From assembly GCA_963663285.2 (NCBI GenBank), contig CAXXNI010000002.1:558001-622000 (forward strand): DNA of 64,000 nt, written 5' to 3'. Below, piece by piece: positions 53,680 to 62,930 of the stretch. Position numbers and translations under genes: made by a program. The stretch is from CAXXOK01 sp963663285. Lineage in GTDB: Bacteria; Bacillota; Clostridia; Christensenellales; Aristaeellaceae. Every line of letters starts with the position of its first letter. Position 1 is the first letter of the stretch. The notes beneath the pieces were generated by a model that ran no database searches, was not told the DNA's origin, and worked only from the letters and a program-made list of their open reading frames with translations.

Positions 53680-54717
53680 TCATTGTAACGGGGCGGACGA
53701 TTCCCGCAAAATAATCTGGCAAGGCAATACTGTTCTTGCGGGTACATCGGTGTTGCCATCCAGTTTCCATAGCAGGTGCTGTGCCGCGGTTAGACCGATT
53801 TGTTTGTTAGGCAGAGCCAATGTAGTCAGCGGTGGGAATAGGTAAGAGGCGAACACTTGATTATCAAACCCTACGACCGACAGGTTTTCAGGGATGCGCA
53901 AATTCTTACGCGCCGCCTGCGCATAGCAGCCTGCGGCCATAACATCGTTCATTGCCACGATGGCGGTGGGCGGTATTGTAAGTGAGAGCAGTGCTTCCGC
54001 TTGTTCAACACCCGAATGATATTCCCAATCGCCCCACCGCAGATATTCTGGCGGCATGTGCAGGCCTGCCTCGTCCATAGCGGCGCGAAAGCCCGTAAGA
54101 CGTTCTTTGGTTACGGCGCTGGTGGGGTGGCCGGCAATCAGGGCGATGCGGCGGTGTCCCTGCTCAATCAAATGACGTGTGATAGCAGCCATACTGTGTT
54201 GGTTGTCGTAGGTTACGGAGATGCTGTTGGGGTCGTTGCTGTTGGCGTAGGCAAATACGAGCGGAATTCCTGCCGGCTGATGGATATCGTCAATACGCCT
54301 GTCATGCATTGCGATGTAAATGATGCCATCCACCCGAGCATCCTCCAACAGCTGGATGCCGCGATTAACGGAACCGATATAATGGCTCAACTGCTCATAT
54401 TGATTATATAATTTACTGAGCAATTGCAGGTTGCTCAGTAGTACCTGATAGCCGCTGTCCATCAGACACTGGCTGATACCATCGACAATTTCTGGCACTG
54501 GCAAGCCGCAAATATCTTCAACTAAAACGCCGATAATGCCTGTCTTACTCGTTCGCAAACTTTTAGCGATGTTGTTAAGCTTGTAATTGGTCAGCTTCAC
54601 AGCGTTCAGCACCCGATCACGCTTATCCGGACTCACATTTTTTTTGCCGCTGAGTACGTAGGATACAGTTGCTACCGATACATTTGCCAGTTTTGCAATT
54701 TCCTTCATGGTTGCCAA
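53680..54717 (-). CDS. LacI-family transcription repressor
   Basis: 345 residues from a TTG at 54717, eight bases after AGGAG (ATG at 54708 gives three fewer). N-terminal HTH MKEIAKLANVSVATVSYVLS and hinge NYKLNNIAKSLRTSKTG are typical; the rest is the sugar-binding core with LIEQGHRRIALIAGHP and AIVAMNDVMAAGCYAQA. Divergent from the GH127 operon, so it probably represses it until an arabinose-containing sugar binds. Its own promoter carries a matching operator. Confidence 0.93.
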   Translation of the reverse strand: MATMKEIAKLANVSVATVSYVLSGKKNVSPDKRDRVLNAVKLTNYKLNNIAKSLRTSKTGIIGVLVEDICGLPVPEIVDGISQCLMDSGYQVLLSNLQLLSKLYNQYEQLSHYIGSVNRGIQLLEDARVDGIIYIAMHDRRIDDIHQPAGIPLVFAYANSNDPNSISVTYDNQHSMAAITRHLIEQGHRRIALIAGHPTSAVTKERLTGFRAAMDEAGLHMPPEYLRWGDWEYHSGVEQAEALLSLTIPPTAIVAMNDVMAAGCYAQAARKNLRIPENLSVVGFDNQVFASYLFPPLTTLALPNKQIGLTAAQHLLWKLDGNTDVPARTVLPCQIILRESSAPLQ

Positions 54718-54760
54718 GTACATCACTCCTGCCACGCGGGCGATTAAAACTTCACTGAAA

Positions 54761-54809
54761 TGAAACGTTTAAATTCATAATAATATAGCAAATTCTATGC
54801 CTCTTGTCA
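54761..54809 (-). promoter_or_regulatory. Promoter and operator of the LacI-type gene
   Basis: Minus strand: -35 TTGACA (54809-54804), 17-base spacer, -10 TATATT (54786-54781); the CG-centred palindrome TTTAAACGTTTCA (54773-54761) lies at the expected start of transcription, implying self-repression. Confidence 0.75.
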
Positions 54810-54885
54810 ATAAAAATTGCGTAAAGGCCTATTGTATTGACTTTTTAATGCCTGATGGATGGATTTTCATGCGTAAAAATTCCCG

Positions 54886-54942
54886 TTGACAGACGATCTT
54901 AGCGGTGTTATAATCCGATTATAGAAAGTGAATCGATTAGAT
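54886..54942 (+). promoter_or_regulatory. Consensus promoter and operator of the GH127 operon
   Basis: -35 TTGACA (54886-54891), 17-base spacer, -10 TATAAT (54909-54914), both exact consensus. The CG-centred GTGAATCGATTAGA (54929-54942) lies just downstream of the start point, a classic LacI-type repression site. Confidence 0.8.
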
Positions 54943-54955
54943 TTATACATTACGT

Positions 54956-54988
54956 AACCTGATGCCTTTATTGATGGCGTATCAGGTT
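54956..54988 (+). promoter_or_regulatory. Hairpin in the GH127 leader
   Basis: AACCTGAT-GCC pairs with GGC-GT-ATCAGGTT about 50 bases before the GH127 start; no T tract, so an mRNA stabiliser or a processing site is more likely than a terminator. Confidence 0.5.
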
Positions 54989-55034
54989 CATGAAACTACG
55001 TATATAAAAAATAATAGTGTAAGGTGGAAAAGAT

Positions 55035-57041
55035 ATGAAACGATTAACAGCTCTCCCGTTGGCTAATGTGCATATGTCGGATGGTTTGGCCAAGCGTATG
55101 CAGCAATTGGTACGTGAAAAGGTAGTGCCGTATCAGTGGGAGATCCTGCACGATCGTGTTGAGGGAGCGGCAAAAAGCCATTGCATTGAAAACTTCCGTA
55201 TCGCGGCAGGTCTTTCTGTGGGAGAGCATTATGGAACGGTGTTTCAAGATAGCGATCTGTATAAATGGCTGGAAGCCGTAGCCTATACCTTGGAGTTATA
55301 TGACGATCCGGCGCTGGAAGCACAGGCGGATGAAATGTGTGAGCTGATCCGTCTGGCACAGCAACCGGACGGCTATATTAATACCTACTATACGCTATGC
55401 AAAGAGGATCATTGCGCCCAGAAGCTGCAGGAAGGAAACGAACTGCGGCACCGCGGACAATTGCCGGACGGCTCCACCGCTACCGAGGAAAGGCTTTCTG
55501 GGTTTGGTAACCGCTTTCAGAACCTGCAGCAAGGGCATGAGCTGTATTGCGCGGGCCATCTGTTTGAGGCGGCGGCTGCCTATGCCAAAGCGACGGGGAA
55601 GCGGGACATTTTAGATACAGCCTGCCGCTTCGCGGATTATTTATCAAGAGTATTTGGTTTAGGCGATGGGCAGATCAAAGGCTACCCAGGTCATCAGGAA
55701 GTTGAAGTTGGGCTGGTCAAGCTTTACGAAGTAACGGGTGAGAAGCGGTATCTTGATTTGGCGGATTATTTTCTGTCCGAACGCGGCCAAAAGCCTCTCT
55801 ACTTTGAAGCGGAACGAAAACGCAAGGGATTTCACGACCTGTTTGGAGAGCCGGTGCTTTATATACCCACCTATGCGCAAATCCATGCCCGCCCTGTGGA
55901 GCAGACCGATGCTGTGGGACATGCGGTGCGCGCCTTGTATATGTATAGCGCCATGGCTGATCTGGCAGCCTTGCGCAATGACGATGCTTTGGCACATGCC
56001 TGTTCAGCGTTGCACCGCAGCGTAACCGCCCGGCGCATGTACGTGACGGGAGCTGTTGGCTCCACCCATGTGGGGGAGAGTTTTACCGGTGATTATGACC
56101 TGCCGGATCACACCGTGTATGGGGAAAGCTGCGCTTCGGTTGCATTGATGATGTTTGAAAACCGCATGGCGGCGCTGACCGGTGAAGGCGCTTACTTTGA
56201 CACTGTAGAACGCGCCTTTTTCAACCGGGTGTTAGGCGGTATCTCGCTTACAGGAACGGAATTCTTCTACGTAGGTCCGCTGGCAGTTGATCCATCCGCC
56301 TGTCACGAGAACCCGGATCTTTTCCACGTGAAAACCGTTCGCCAGCCCTGGTTTGATGTTGCATGCTGCCCAACCAATATTGCGCGCACCATCATGTCTA
56401 TCGGCGGTTATGCCTATGCAGAGGACGGGGAGGTACTGTACATTAATATACCTTTGGCGGCGGAAGTAAAGTATGCCCGTCATGCTGTTCTAATTGAGGG
56501 TGAATACCCCTACGGCAATAAAATCCGTATTACAGCACAGGAGAATGGGCAGCATATACGGCTTCGGCAAAGCGGCCTCGCACCGGTTGTGTCGCTTTTG
56601 ATGAATGGAAACCCTCTGCCGCTTACCGAAGTACATGGCTACTTGGATCTGCCGGAGCTTGCCAAGGGGGATACTGTGGAAGCTACGCTGGATATGGCTC
56701 CGCATTTCGTAGTTGCTCATCCGGGCGTAACCGGCAATGTCGGCAAAGCGGCGGTCATGAGAGGCCCCATAGTTTACTGCGCAGAACAGGCGGACAATGG
56801 CGCCGGTGTGGCAAGCATGGCTTTTTCAGATACGCTTACTTGCCGGGAAAGCGAAGCTTTTACGCGTGATGGCGCTATGGCGCTGACGGTGAAAGGCCGC
56901 AAAGCTGCGTTTGCTGAGAGCGATACGCTATATCAAACCGAATTGCCGGTGTGGGAAAACACGGATATTAAACTGATACCTTACTACTTGTGGGCAAACC
57001 GCGGCGAAGGCGAAATGCGTGTATACCTGAATGTACGTTGA
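55035..57041 (+). CDS. Beta-L-arabinofuranosidase, GH127
   Basis: 668 residues, no signal peptide. Spacing of key residues equals that of the reference HypBA1: acid/base Glu348 (in THVGESF), zinc ligands Glu364 and Cys366 (in YGESC), nucleophile Cys444 and Cys445 (in VACCPTN), matching 322, 338, 340, 417 and 418. An alpha/alpha barrel is followed by beta domains. Releases beta-L-arabinofuranose from plant hydroxyproline-arabinosides after import by the transporter encoded just downstream. First gene of the LacI-controlled operon. Confidence 0.93.
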   Translation: MKRLTALPLANVHMSDGLAKRMQQLVREKVVPYQWEILHDRVEGAAKSHCIENFRIAAGLSVGEHYGTVFQDSDLYKWLEAVAYTLELYDDPALEAQADEMCELIRLAQQPDGYINTYYTLCKEDHCAQKLQEGNELRHRGQLPDGSTATEERLSGFGNRFQNLQQGHELYCAGHLFEAAAAYAKATGKRDILDTACRFADYLSRVFGLGDGQIKGYPGHQEVEVGLVKLYEVTGEKRYLDLADYFLSERGQKPLYFEAERKRKGFHDLFGEPVLYIPTYAQIHARPVEQTDAVGHAVRALYMYSAMADLAALRNDDALAHACSALHRSVTARRMYVTGAVGSTHVGESFTGDYDLPDHTVYGESCASVALMMFENRMAALTGEGAYFDTVERAFFNRVLGGISLTGTEFFYVGPLAVDPSACHENPDLFHVKTVRQPWFDVACCPTNIARTIMSIGGYAYAEDGEVLYINIPLAAEVKYARHAVLIEGEYPYGNKIRITAQENGQHIRLRQSGLAPVVSLLMNGNPLPLTEVHGYLDLPELAKGDTVEATLDMAPHFVVAHPGVTGNVGKAAVMRGPIVYCAEQADNGAGVASMAFSDTLTCRESEAFTRDGAMALTVKGRKAAFAESDTLYQTELPVWENTDIKLIPYYLWANRGEGEMRVYLNVR

Positions 57042-57105
57042 CGGCGCAAAAGGACGGTCTCAATCATGCGCGGATGCGTATGAAAAAATAAAGGGAGGAT
57101 GCGAC

Positions 57106-58443
57106 ATGAAAAAGGGAATCAAACTGTTGAGCCTCGCGCTCGCACTCGGTATGCTGCTGTCTCTGTTTACAGGGCTGGCTGCTTTAGCTGAGGATCGCGT
57201 TACGATCACTTACTCCATGTGGGGCAACGACGAGGAGCTGCGCGTACTCAATGAGGCTATCGCAAAGTTTGAGAGCGAGCAGGATAAAATCCATGTGGAA
57301 GCTATCCAAATTGACCGCGCAGACTATGTGGGAGCGCTCAACACCCGTGCGGCAGGTAACGACTTGCCTGATACCGGCATTATGGCGGAGGACGCTGTGC
57401 TCATGTGGGCGTCGCAGGGGATGCTGGCCGACGCAAGCGACATGTATGCTGCAGACGAGCCCAAGCCGCTGGACAGTTTGGCTTTCACCTATCAGGGTAA
57501 GCCGGTCGGCTATTCTGTGGCAAACGAAATTCTGTTGACTTTCTACGATCAAAAAGCTTTCGCCGACGCAGGGGTAACCCCGCCGCCCGCCAGCGCGGAC
57601 GACGCATGGGACTGGGATACTTTTGTAGACGTTGCCAAGCAAATGACCATCGACGTTAACGGTAATAACGCCAAGTCTCCAGACTTTGACGTAAACAACA
57701 TCAAGCGTTACGGCGTCATGCTGTGCCCGGATTTCTGGCAGCTTGAGGTTTGGTCGGTCATGAATGGCGGCGCATGGTATGACAAGGATGGCAATGTTGT
57801 CATCAATAGCCCGGAAGCCATTGAAGGTTTACAACGTGTTGCCGATCTGGCGCTTGTGCACCACGTTGCACCCCAGTATGGCACGAATACCGCTACCACC
57901 ATCGATCAGGATCTGGCCGCGGGCAATGCAGCCATGTACATCAATGGCCAGTGGTCTATCGGCGTATGGCTTGGCCCGGCCCGCACCAGCGTTGGCCTTG
58001 ATTATGGCGTTGGCGTGCTCCCGTACATGAAGGACAAAGTAACCCTGAACACCGGCGGTGTAAACGTGGCTTTTGCTACCTCAAAGCATCCGGTCGAAGC
58101 TATGGAATGGCTCAAATGGTATGCGAAGGAAGAAAACGCATGGGGCCTGATCGAAAGTGGAATTTGGATGCCTGTGAACAGCAGCTATTATACCGACGAA
58201 GCACTCACTCATAAATGGGTGGATAACCCCAACTTCCCGCCGTATGATGTCTATAAGTCTGCGGTCGTGGATTATGCTGCCGGGTATGCTAAACCCACCA
58301 GCTGGTATTGGGTAAATAACACCAACCTGTTCAACGATGCACTCAGCACGATTCTGGCGCCTTGCTGGAGCGGCAATGCAACGGTGGCTGACGCCATCAA
58401 TCAGGGTCTTGAAACCCTGAAGGCCGCACACGAAGGAATGTAG
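57106..58443 (+). CDS. Sugar ABC transporter substrate-binding protein (arabinoside operon)
   Basis: 445 residues from the ATG at 57106 (AAGGGAGGATG before it). Signal peptide ends near ALA before EDRVT; no lipobox. SBP type-1 fold (SMWGNDEELRVLNEAIAKFE, NGQWSIGVWLGP). Lies between GH127 and two permease genes; an arabino-oligosaccharide is the likely ligand by context. Confidence 0.9.
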   Translation: MKKGIKLLSLALALGMLLSLFTGLAALAEDRVTITYSMWGNDEELRVLNEAIAKFESEQDKIHVEAIQIDRADYVGALNTRAAGNDLPDTGIMAEDAVLMWASQGMLADASDMYAADEPKPLDSLAFTYQGKPVGYSVANEILLTFYDQKAFADAGVTPPPASADDAWDWDTFVDVAKQMTIDVNGNNAKSPDFDVNNIKRYGVMLCPDFWQLEVWSVMNGGAWYDKDGNVVINSPEAIEGLQRVADLALVHHVAPQYGTNTATTIDQDLAAGNAAMYINGQWSIGVWLGPARTSVGLDYGVGVLPYMKDKVTLNTGGVNVAFATSKHPVEAMEWLKWYAKEENAWGLIESGIWMPVNSSYYTDEALTHKWVDNPNFPPYDVYKSAVVDYAAGYAKPTSWYWVNNTNLFNDALSTILAPCWSGNATVADAINQGLETLKAAHEGM

Positions 58444-58454
58444 TAATTTGATTC

Positions 58455-58551
58455 GGCATCGTCCGTTTCTGGATTGAATAACCTGACCCTTGCGCAAATG
58501 CCGCTATGAGGCTTTGCGCAAGGGAAATGGTTTAATCAGGCGGACGATGCC
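58455..58551 (+). promoter_or_regulatory. Nested inverted-repeat RNA element between binding-protein and permease genes
   Basis: Three tiers fit inside one another: GGCATCGTCCG (58455-58465) with CGGACGATGCC (58541-58551); CCTGA (58482-58486) with TCAGG (58536-58540); and CCCTTGCGCAAATGCC (58487-58502) with GGCTTTGCGCAAGGG (58510-58524, one bulge). The whole 97 bases can fold as one long stem with an asymmetric loop. There is no U-tract. Confidence 0.75.
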
Positions 58552-58571
58552 CTAATGGATGGGGTGGATTC

Positions 58572-59492
58572 ATGAAGCGAAGACACAAGCCTTTATCACG
58601 CATGGCGCGTCAGGAAGCTCGCGCGGCTAAACTATTTCTCATCCCCGCATTTTTAGGGCTCACGTTTCTCACCTATCTGCCGCTGATCGCGGTTTTTGTG
58701 CTATCGTTCTTTAAATGGACGGCTATAATGCCACAACCAATCTTTGTGGGGTTAAACAACTATATCAAGCTTTTTACGCGCGATATGTTCTTTTGGACAT
58801 CTATCAAAGTTACGGTGCTTTACGCTGGACTCACGGTTGGCATCAGTATGATTTATACACTTACCATCGCTATGCTGTTGAATCGCAAGATGCCCGGGCG
58901 CGGATTTTTTCGTGCAGTGTTTTATGTACCCTATATCATCCCTGCTATGGCGGTGTATATGAGCTGGGCGTTGCTCTACAACCCGGATTTTGGCGTTTTC
59001 AATGCCATTCTGGCGAGCCAGGGCATCCGGAAAATAGGTTTCTTATCGGATTCACGGTTTATTATTCCCTCCATATCGCTGATTGCGGTATGGGCAAGCG
59101 GCAACCTGATTGTGATTTTCCTCGCGGGCTTAGGGAACGTACCCCGCGTATACCATGAGGCGGCGGAAATAGACGGAGCCAATGGTTGGCAACGGCTTGT
59201 GAACATCACCATGCCATGTATGACACCCATTGTATTTTATAACCTTCTCATGAGCTTGATTACCAACATGCAGGTGGTTGTTCCATCGCTGATCTACGCG
59301 GGCAGCAACCGAACTACGTATCCGGAATATACATTTATGTCGTTTCTCATGTATCGCACAGGCTTCATCAACAATGACCTGAGCTACGCCAGCACCATCT
59401 CGTTTATCTTCTTTTTGATTATCGGCTTCTTTACGCTGATTTTATTTGCCACCAGTAAAAGCTGGCTGTTTTACGAAGGGGGCGATCGTTGA
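58572..59492 (+). CDS. Sugar ABC transporter permease, MalF-like (arabinoside operon)
   Basis: 306 residues, six helices after a basic N-terminus (MKRRHKPLSRMARQEAR). EAA loop VYHEAAEIDGANGWQRLVNI. Its stop overlaps the next start by one base. Confidence 0.92.
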   Translation: MKRRHKPLSRMARQEARAAKLFLIPAFLGLTFLTYLPLIAVFVLSFFKWTAIMPQPIFVGLNNYIKLFTRDMFFWTSIKVTVLYAGLTVGISMIYTLTIAMLLNRKMPGRGFFRAVFYVPYIIPAMAVYMSWALLYNPDFGVFNAILASQGIRKIGFLSDSRFIIPSISLIAVWASGNLIVIFLAGLGNVPRVYHEAAEIDGANGWQRLVNITMPCMTPIVFYNLLMSLITNMQVVVPSLIYAGSNRTTYPEYTFMSFLMYRTGFINNDLSYASTISFIFFLIIGFFTLILFATSKSWLFYEGGDR

Positions 59493-60349
59493 TGGTGGTA
59501 CGCGGTGGTTTGCAAAGTAAGCGGCGCAGAGAACGCGTTGCCAATATAATTGCATTCCTTGTCATCCTTGTTTTTGCGGCATTAGTTCTGTTTCCCTTGT
59601 GGTGGATACTTCGTTCCTCGTTGATGACCAATCCGGAAATCGGGACACTAAATCTGCTGCCCAGCCGCTGGCTGGTAAGCAACTACCCTGAGGCGCTTCA
59701 AGTATTCACATTTTTCCGCTTGTTCGGCAACACCATGACCATTGTTGTGCCTTGCGTGGTGTTTGGCACGGTTACGGCTGTAATGTGTGGCTATTCGTTT
59801 GCGCGTCTTTATTTTCGCGGACGTAGTTTCGTGTTTGGGCTATGTATCGCGTCGCTCCTGCTGCCACCGGTAGTCACGCTAATTCCCCTGTACATTGGCT
59901 GGATACGCATTTTAGGACTGGGTGGTACGTACTGGCCGCTGATCCTGCCTTACTTGACGGGCGGCGGCGCGTTCAATATCTTCTTAATCCGTCAGTTTAT
60001 TATGTCGGTTCCGCGGGAAATGGATGAAGCAGCAACAATAGACGGCGCGGGCCGACTGCGTATCCTGTTGCAGATTTTGGTGCCCAGCATCAAGCCTGCT
60101 ATTATCGTAGTTGCACTTTTTATTTTTATCGGCATTTGGAATGATGTACTGCAGCAGACTGTTTATATTACAAGGCAAGAAATGAACACCATTGCTCTGG
60201 GGCTGAAACGCTTTACGGGGAGTTACGGTACCGACTGGCGGTTGGCGATGGCCAGTACCTGTATGAGCATTGTGCCGGGCATTCTGGTATATCTGGTATG
60301 CCAAAAATACTTTGTGGAAGGCATTGTGATGACAGGCATGAAGAACTAA
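59492..60349 (+). CDS. Sugar ABC transporter permease, MalG-like (arabinoside operon)
   Basis: 285 residues from the ATG at 59492, overlapping the previous stop (TGATG) and following GAAGGGGGCGATC. Six helices; EAA loop EMDEAATIDGAGRLRILLQI; typical KYFVEGIVMTGMKN end. Last gene of the operon. Confidence 0.92.
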   Translation: MVVRGGLQSKRRRERVANIIAFLVILVFAALVLFPLWWILRSSLMTNPEIGTLNLLPSRWLVSNYPEALQVFTFFRLFGNTMTIVVPCVVFGTVTAVMCGYSFARLYFRGRSFVFGLCIASLLLPPVVTLIPLYIGWIRILGLGGTYWPLILPYLTGGGAFNIFLIRQFIMSVPREMDEAATIDGAGRLRILLQILVPSIKPAIIVVALFIFIGIWNDVLQQTVYITRQEMNTIALGLKRFTGSYGTDWRLAMASTCMSIVPGILVYLVCQKYFVEGIVMTGMKN

Positions 60350-60731
60350 GAGATGAGGCGTAAGGCAAAGCGCAGGTGTGCGTCGCATCATTGCATGGCA
60401 GATTGGCCTAAGGGAATATTCATAAGAATATCAATCATTCAACCAGCAGGAACGGCCGAAAGACTGTTCCTGCTGGTTGTAAAATATGAACGCGACCGAT
60501 TAAGCGGTTGTGCAACAGTAAGGGTTGAACCCTCTTTATTGTTGCGCGCTCCTACACACCTTAATGAAACATGATTGGAAAAGCATAAAACGATACATCC
60601 GCCTGCTGATGTTGGCTCTCTTCATTGCAATGAAATTTTAGAAACTGTTCCCAAAATGAAAGATCAAACTTCATGAACCAGAATCCGATTGGATGCTGCT
60701 TATCCATGCGTCTATCTATTGTTGAAATTTT
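60350..60731. other. Intergenic region after the arabinoside operon
   Basis: Holds the inverted repeat at 60440-60479 and otherwise no gene; a 73-codon frame at 60353 runs through the hairpin and lacks support. Confidence 0.6.
60440..60479 (+). terminator. Terminator-like hairpin after the arabinoside operon
   Basis: Perfect 14-base arms CAACCAGCAGGAAC / GTTCCTGCTGGTTG. Followed by TTGTAAAAT and not a T run, so termination would be weak or assisted. Confidence 0.6.
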
Positions 60732-62780
60732 TCAACGAAATGAAATGGTGAAAGTATCGTTTGGATTCCCGATGAAAGCAATTTTTCCGCTTTCAGGTAA
60801 TACGGTTGTATTGTCTTTGCTGACGGTGGTGTAATTGACACATAGATCATACTGATCATAAACAATATAAGCCGCACCATCCGGTATGGTTACGGTCATG
60901 ATTTTTCCGGCCATACCGGCGTCGATAGCATAATACTTCGCATAACCGTTCTCCTGAATAACACAGGAAGTGGTTTCACTGTTGATAGCGGGGATGCAAT
61001 CGCCTCGGATATAAAGCAAATCATTCACTTCCATGTATTCTGCGCCATCGTATACATGGAATATCAAGTCTGCGGTATCGCGGAATTTAACAACGTTCAC
61101 AGCGCTGTTGTTATCTACAATGTAGTCTGCACCGCGGGCAAAGCCATCCGCAAAGGAGGCATTCATTTCTATTGTACCGGTGCCTGTTGCCGAAAAGTAT
61201 TCTTGCGAGGAAGATTTTTCACTTACAATGTAGTATTTCTTTCCGGCACGCTCGCTCCATGCTGCAAGTACGTTCGGGTCAAGCGTCGCTGGTTCTGCCT
61301 TTACGTATAGAAACAGCGTAGCAGTCAATTGCCCGATGCCTGGATAAATCTTATATTGGCTGCTTTGCAGATAGACGTTTCCATCTTTTTGCAGCGAAAA
61401 ACGCAGGGCTGCACTTCCGTCTTCGGACACAAACGTGCCGTTGTCAGTATATACATAGTCAACGCTTGAAGTGCCGTCAAGCGTTGATTGGGTCAAAATG
61501 CCGTCTTTTACGCTAATGTTAATTTCCGATGTGACGTTGACATAAAGCCCTGAATATGATGCAAGTGTTGTGGGCATTTCGGCTTTTTCTGGTTCGGTTA
61601 AAACCCGTTGCGGGGTTATCTGGCTGATGATGCCCTTGTCTAGCAGCAACTCTTGCAGCATTGTTGAGGCAAAGGCACAATCAACCGAGGAGGAACCGCC
61701 GGAGGATACAACTGCCATCGCGATGTTAAGCTGCGGCAACACGACCAGCGAAGAATGGAACAAGTAGGTATCGCCGCCCTTTGTCAGTGCTGTGATTCCG
61801 TAATCCCCGAAAGGGAAGCTACGCACCGTATCCCAGCCAAGGCCAAAGGCCATTAGATTGTCACCTTCATAGTCAACCCAAATGCCCTTTTTATATTCAG
61901 CTTCCTGCATGAGTAGGGTAGCCTGTTCTGATAGAATGTCCGGGCACTTTCCCATGAGCACTTGTGAAAACGTGCATAGGTTTTCCGCAGTTGAATACAA
62001 ACCGCCGGTACCCAAAACGTTGACGGTATCTGTTGGTAGTGCGCCTTCATAGAAAGGCATATATGTTTTTACCAAACGCTTGTGATCGAATATATCAAGT
62101 GGTGTTTTCGTGTTGGTAAGGCTAAGCGGTTCGGAAAAGTGCTTTGTAATAAATTCCGTGTAACTCATTCCGCTGACGCGTTCAACCAGAAGCTCCAGCA
62201 GCGTGAAACCGTCATTGCAATACTCACTCATTTCTCCCGGCGAAGCTTTGAGGTGCTGACCCGCCAGCTTCTCAAGAAGCGTATCGTGTGATTGCGTAGC
62301 GTTGTCATCAAATAAAAAAGTGTTTGAAAAGGTGGAACCATATAACCCGGAGGAGTGGTTCATCAACATACGGGGGGTTATCTCTATATAGCGCGGATCG
62401 TCCATAACAAATTCAGGAATGTAGGCGGTAAGGGACGTATCAATATCGATAAGCCCCTGATCCCAAAGAACCATAATGGCCGCGGAGACAAACATTTTGC
62501 TTGTAGAACCGATACCGTACATGCTATCTTTTGTGATTGCCCGGTTTTCCGCTTTGCTGTAAACGCCGCTGGCTCCGGAAAGAACGATGTGGCCGTCATC
62601 GATTATTGCGTATTGGACGCTGGTTGCGCCATGGTCGCTGACGATCAGCCCGGCTATTTGCTGTGCCCGGTCCGCAAGTGAGTTTGTAGTACCAGCTACA
62701 GCAGATGAAACCAGAGACAGCAGCAAAACGGCGAGTAAGGCAACCGATACTATTTTTCTCCTCATCATTGCTCTCTTCAT
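60732..62780 (-). CDS. Secreted serine beta-lactamase-family protein (class C/esterase type)
   Basis: 682 residues from the ATG at 62780 (AAGGAG before it; an ATG at 62801 is possible). Signal peptide to about residue 30 (VSSAVAG). The beta-lactamase domain (about 40-400) has the catalytic SxxK as STSK and the YxN motif as YCN in EYCNDGFTLLELL. The C-terminal 280 residues are beta-rich repeats of unknown role. These proteins are usually D-aminopeptidases, esterases or peptidoglycan-acting enzymes and seldom resistance enzymes. Confidence 0.85.
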   Translation of the reverse strand: MKRAMMRRKIVSVALLAVLLLSLVSSAVAGTTNSLADRAQQIAGLIVSDHGATSVQYAIIDDGHIVLSGASGVYSKAENRAITKDSMYGIGSTSKMFVSAAIMVLWDQGLIDIDTSLTAYIPEFVMDDPRYIEITPRMLMNHSSGLYGSTFSNTFLFDDNATQSHDTLLEKLAGQHLKASPGEMSEYCNDGFTLLELLVERVSGMSYTEFITKHFSEPLSLTNTKTPLDIFDHKRLVKTYMPFYEGALPTDTVNVLGTGGLYSTAENLCTFSQVLMGKCPDILSEQATLLMQEAEYKKGIWVDYEGDNLMAFGLGWDTVRSFPFGDYGITALTKGGDTYLFHSSLVVLPQLNIAMAVVSSGGSSSVDCAFASTMLQELLLDKGIISQITPQRVLTEPEKAEMPTTLASYSGLYVNVTSEINISVKDGILTQSTLDGTSSVDYVYTDNGTFVSEDGSAALRFSLQKDGNVYLQSSQYKIYPGIGQLTATLFLYVKAEPATLDPNVLAAWSERAGKKYYIVSEKSSSQEYFSATGTGTIEMNASFADGFARGADYIVDNNSAVNVVKFRDTADLIFHVYDGAEYMEVNDLLYIRGDCIPAINSETTSCVIQENGYAKYYAIDAGMAGKIMTVTIPDGAAYIVYDQYDLCVNYTTVSKDNTTVLPESGKIAFIGNPNDTFTISFR

Positions 62781-62930
62781 TCGAAACTGTCTCCTTCTCA
62801 TCAGAACGATGTGTTTTTTTCCAGTTGGAAAAGTATAAAGCAGGCTTTAACTGTGTACGACTGTCAAGAAAACTGGCTAAGATGGAACATAAAACCATGA
62901 ACTTTGAAAATGATGATTCCGATCCAATGC

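Noticed and set aside
53379..53714. 111-codon frame in the gap before the LacI gene
   Set aside because: No ribosome site, no recognisable protein, and it runs into the 3' end of the convergent LacI gene.
60353..60574. 73-codon frame after the arabinoside operon
   Set aside because: It reads through a perfect terminator-like hairpin and has no start signal.
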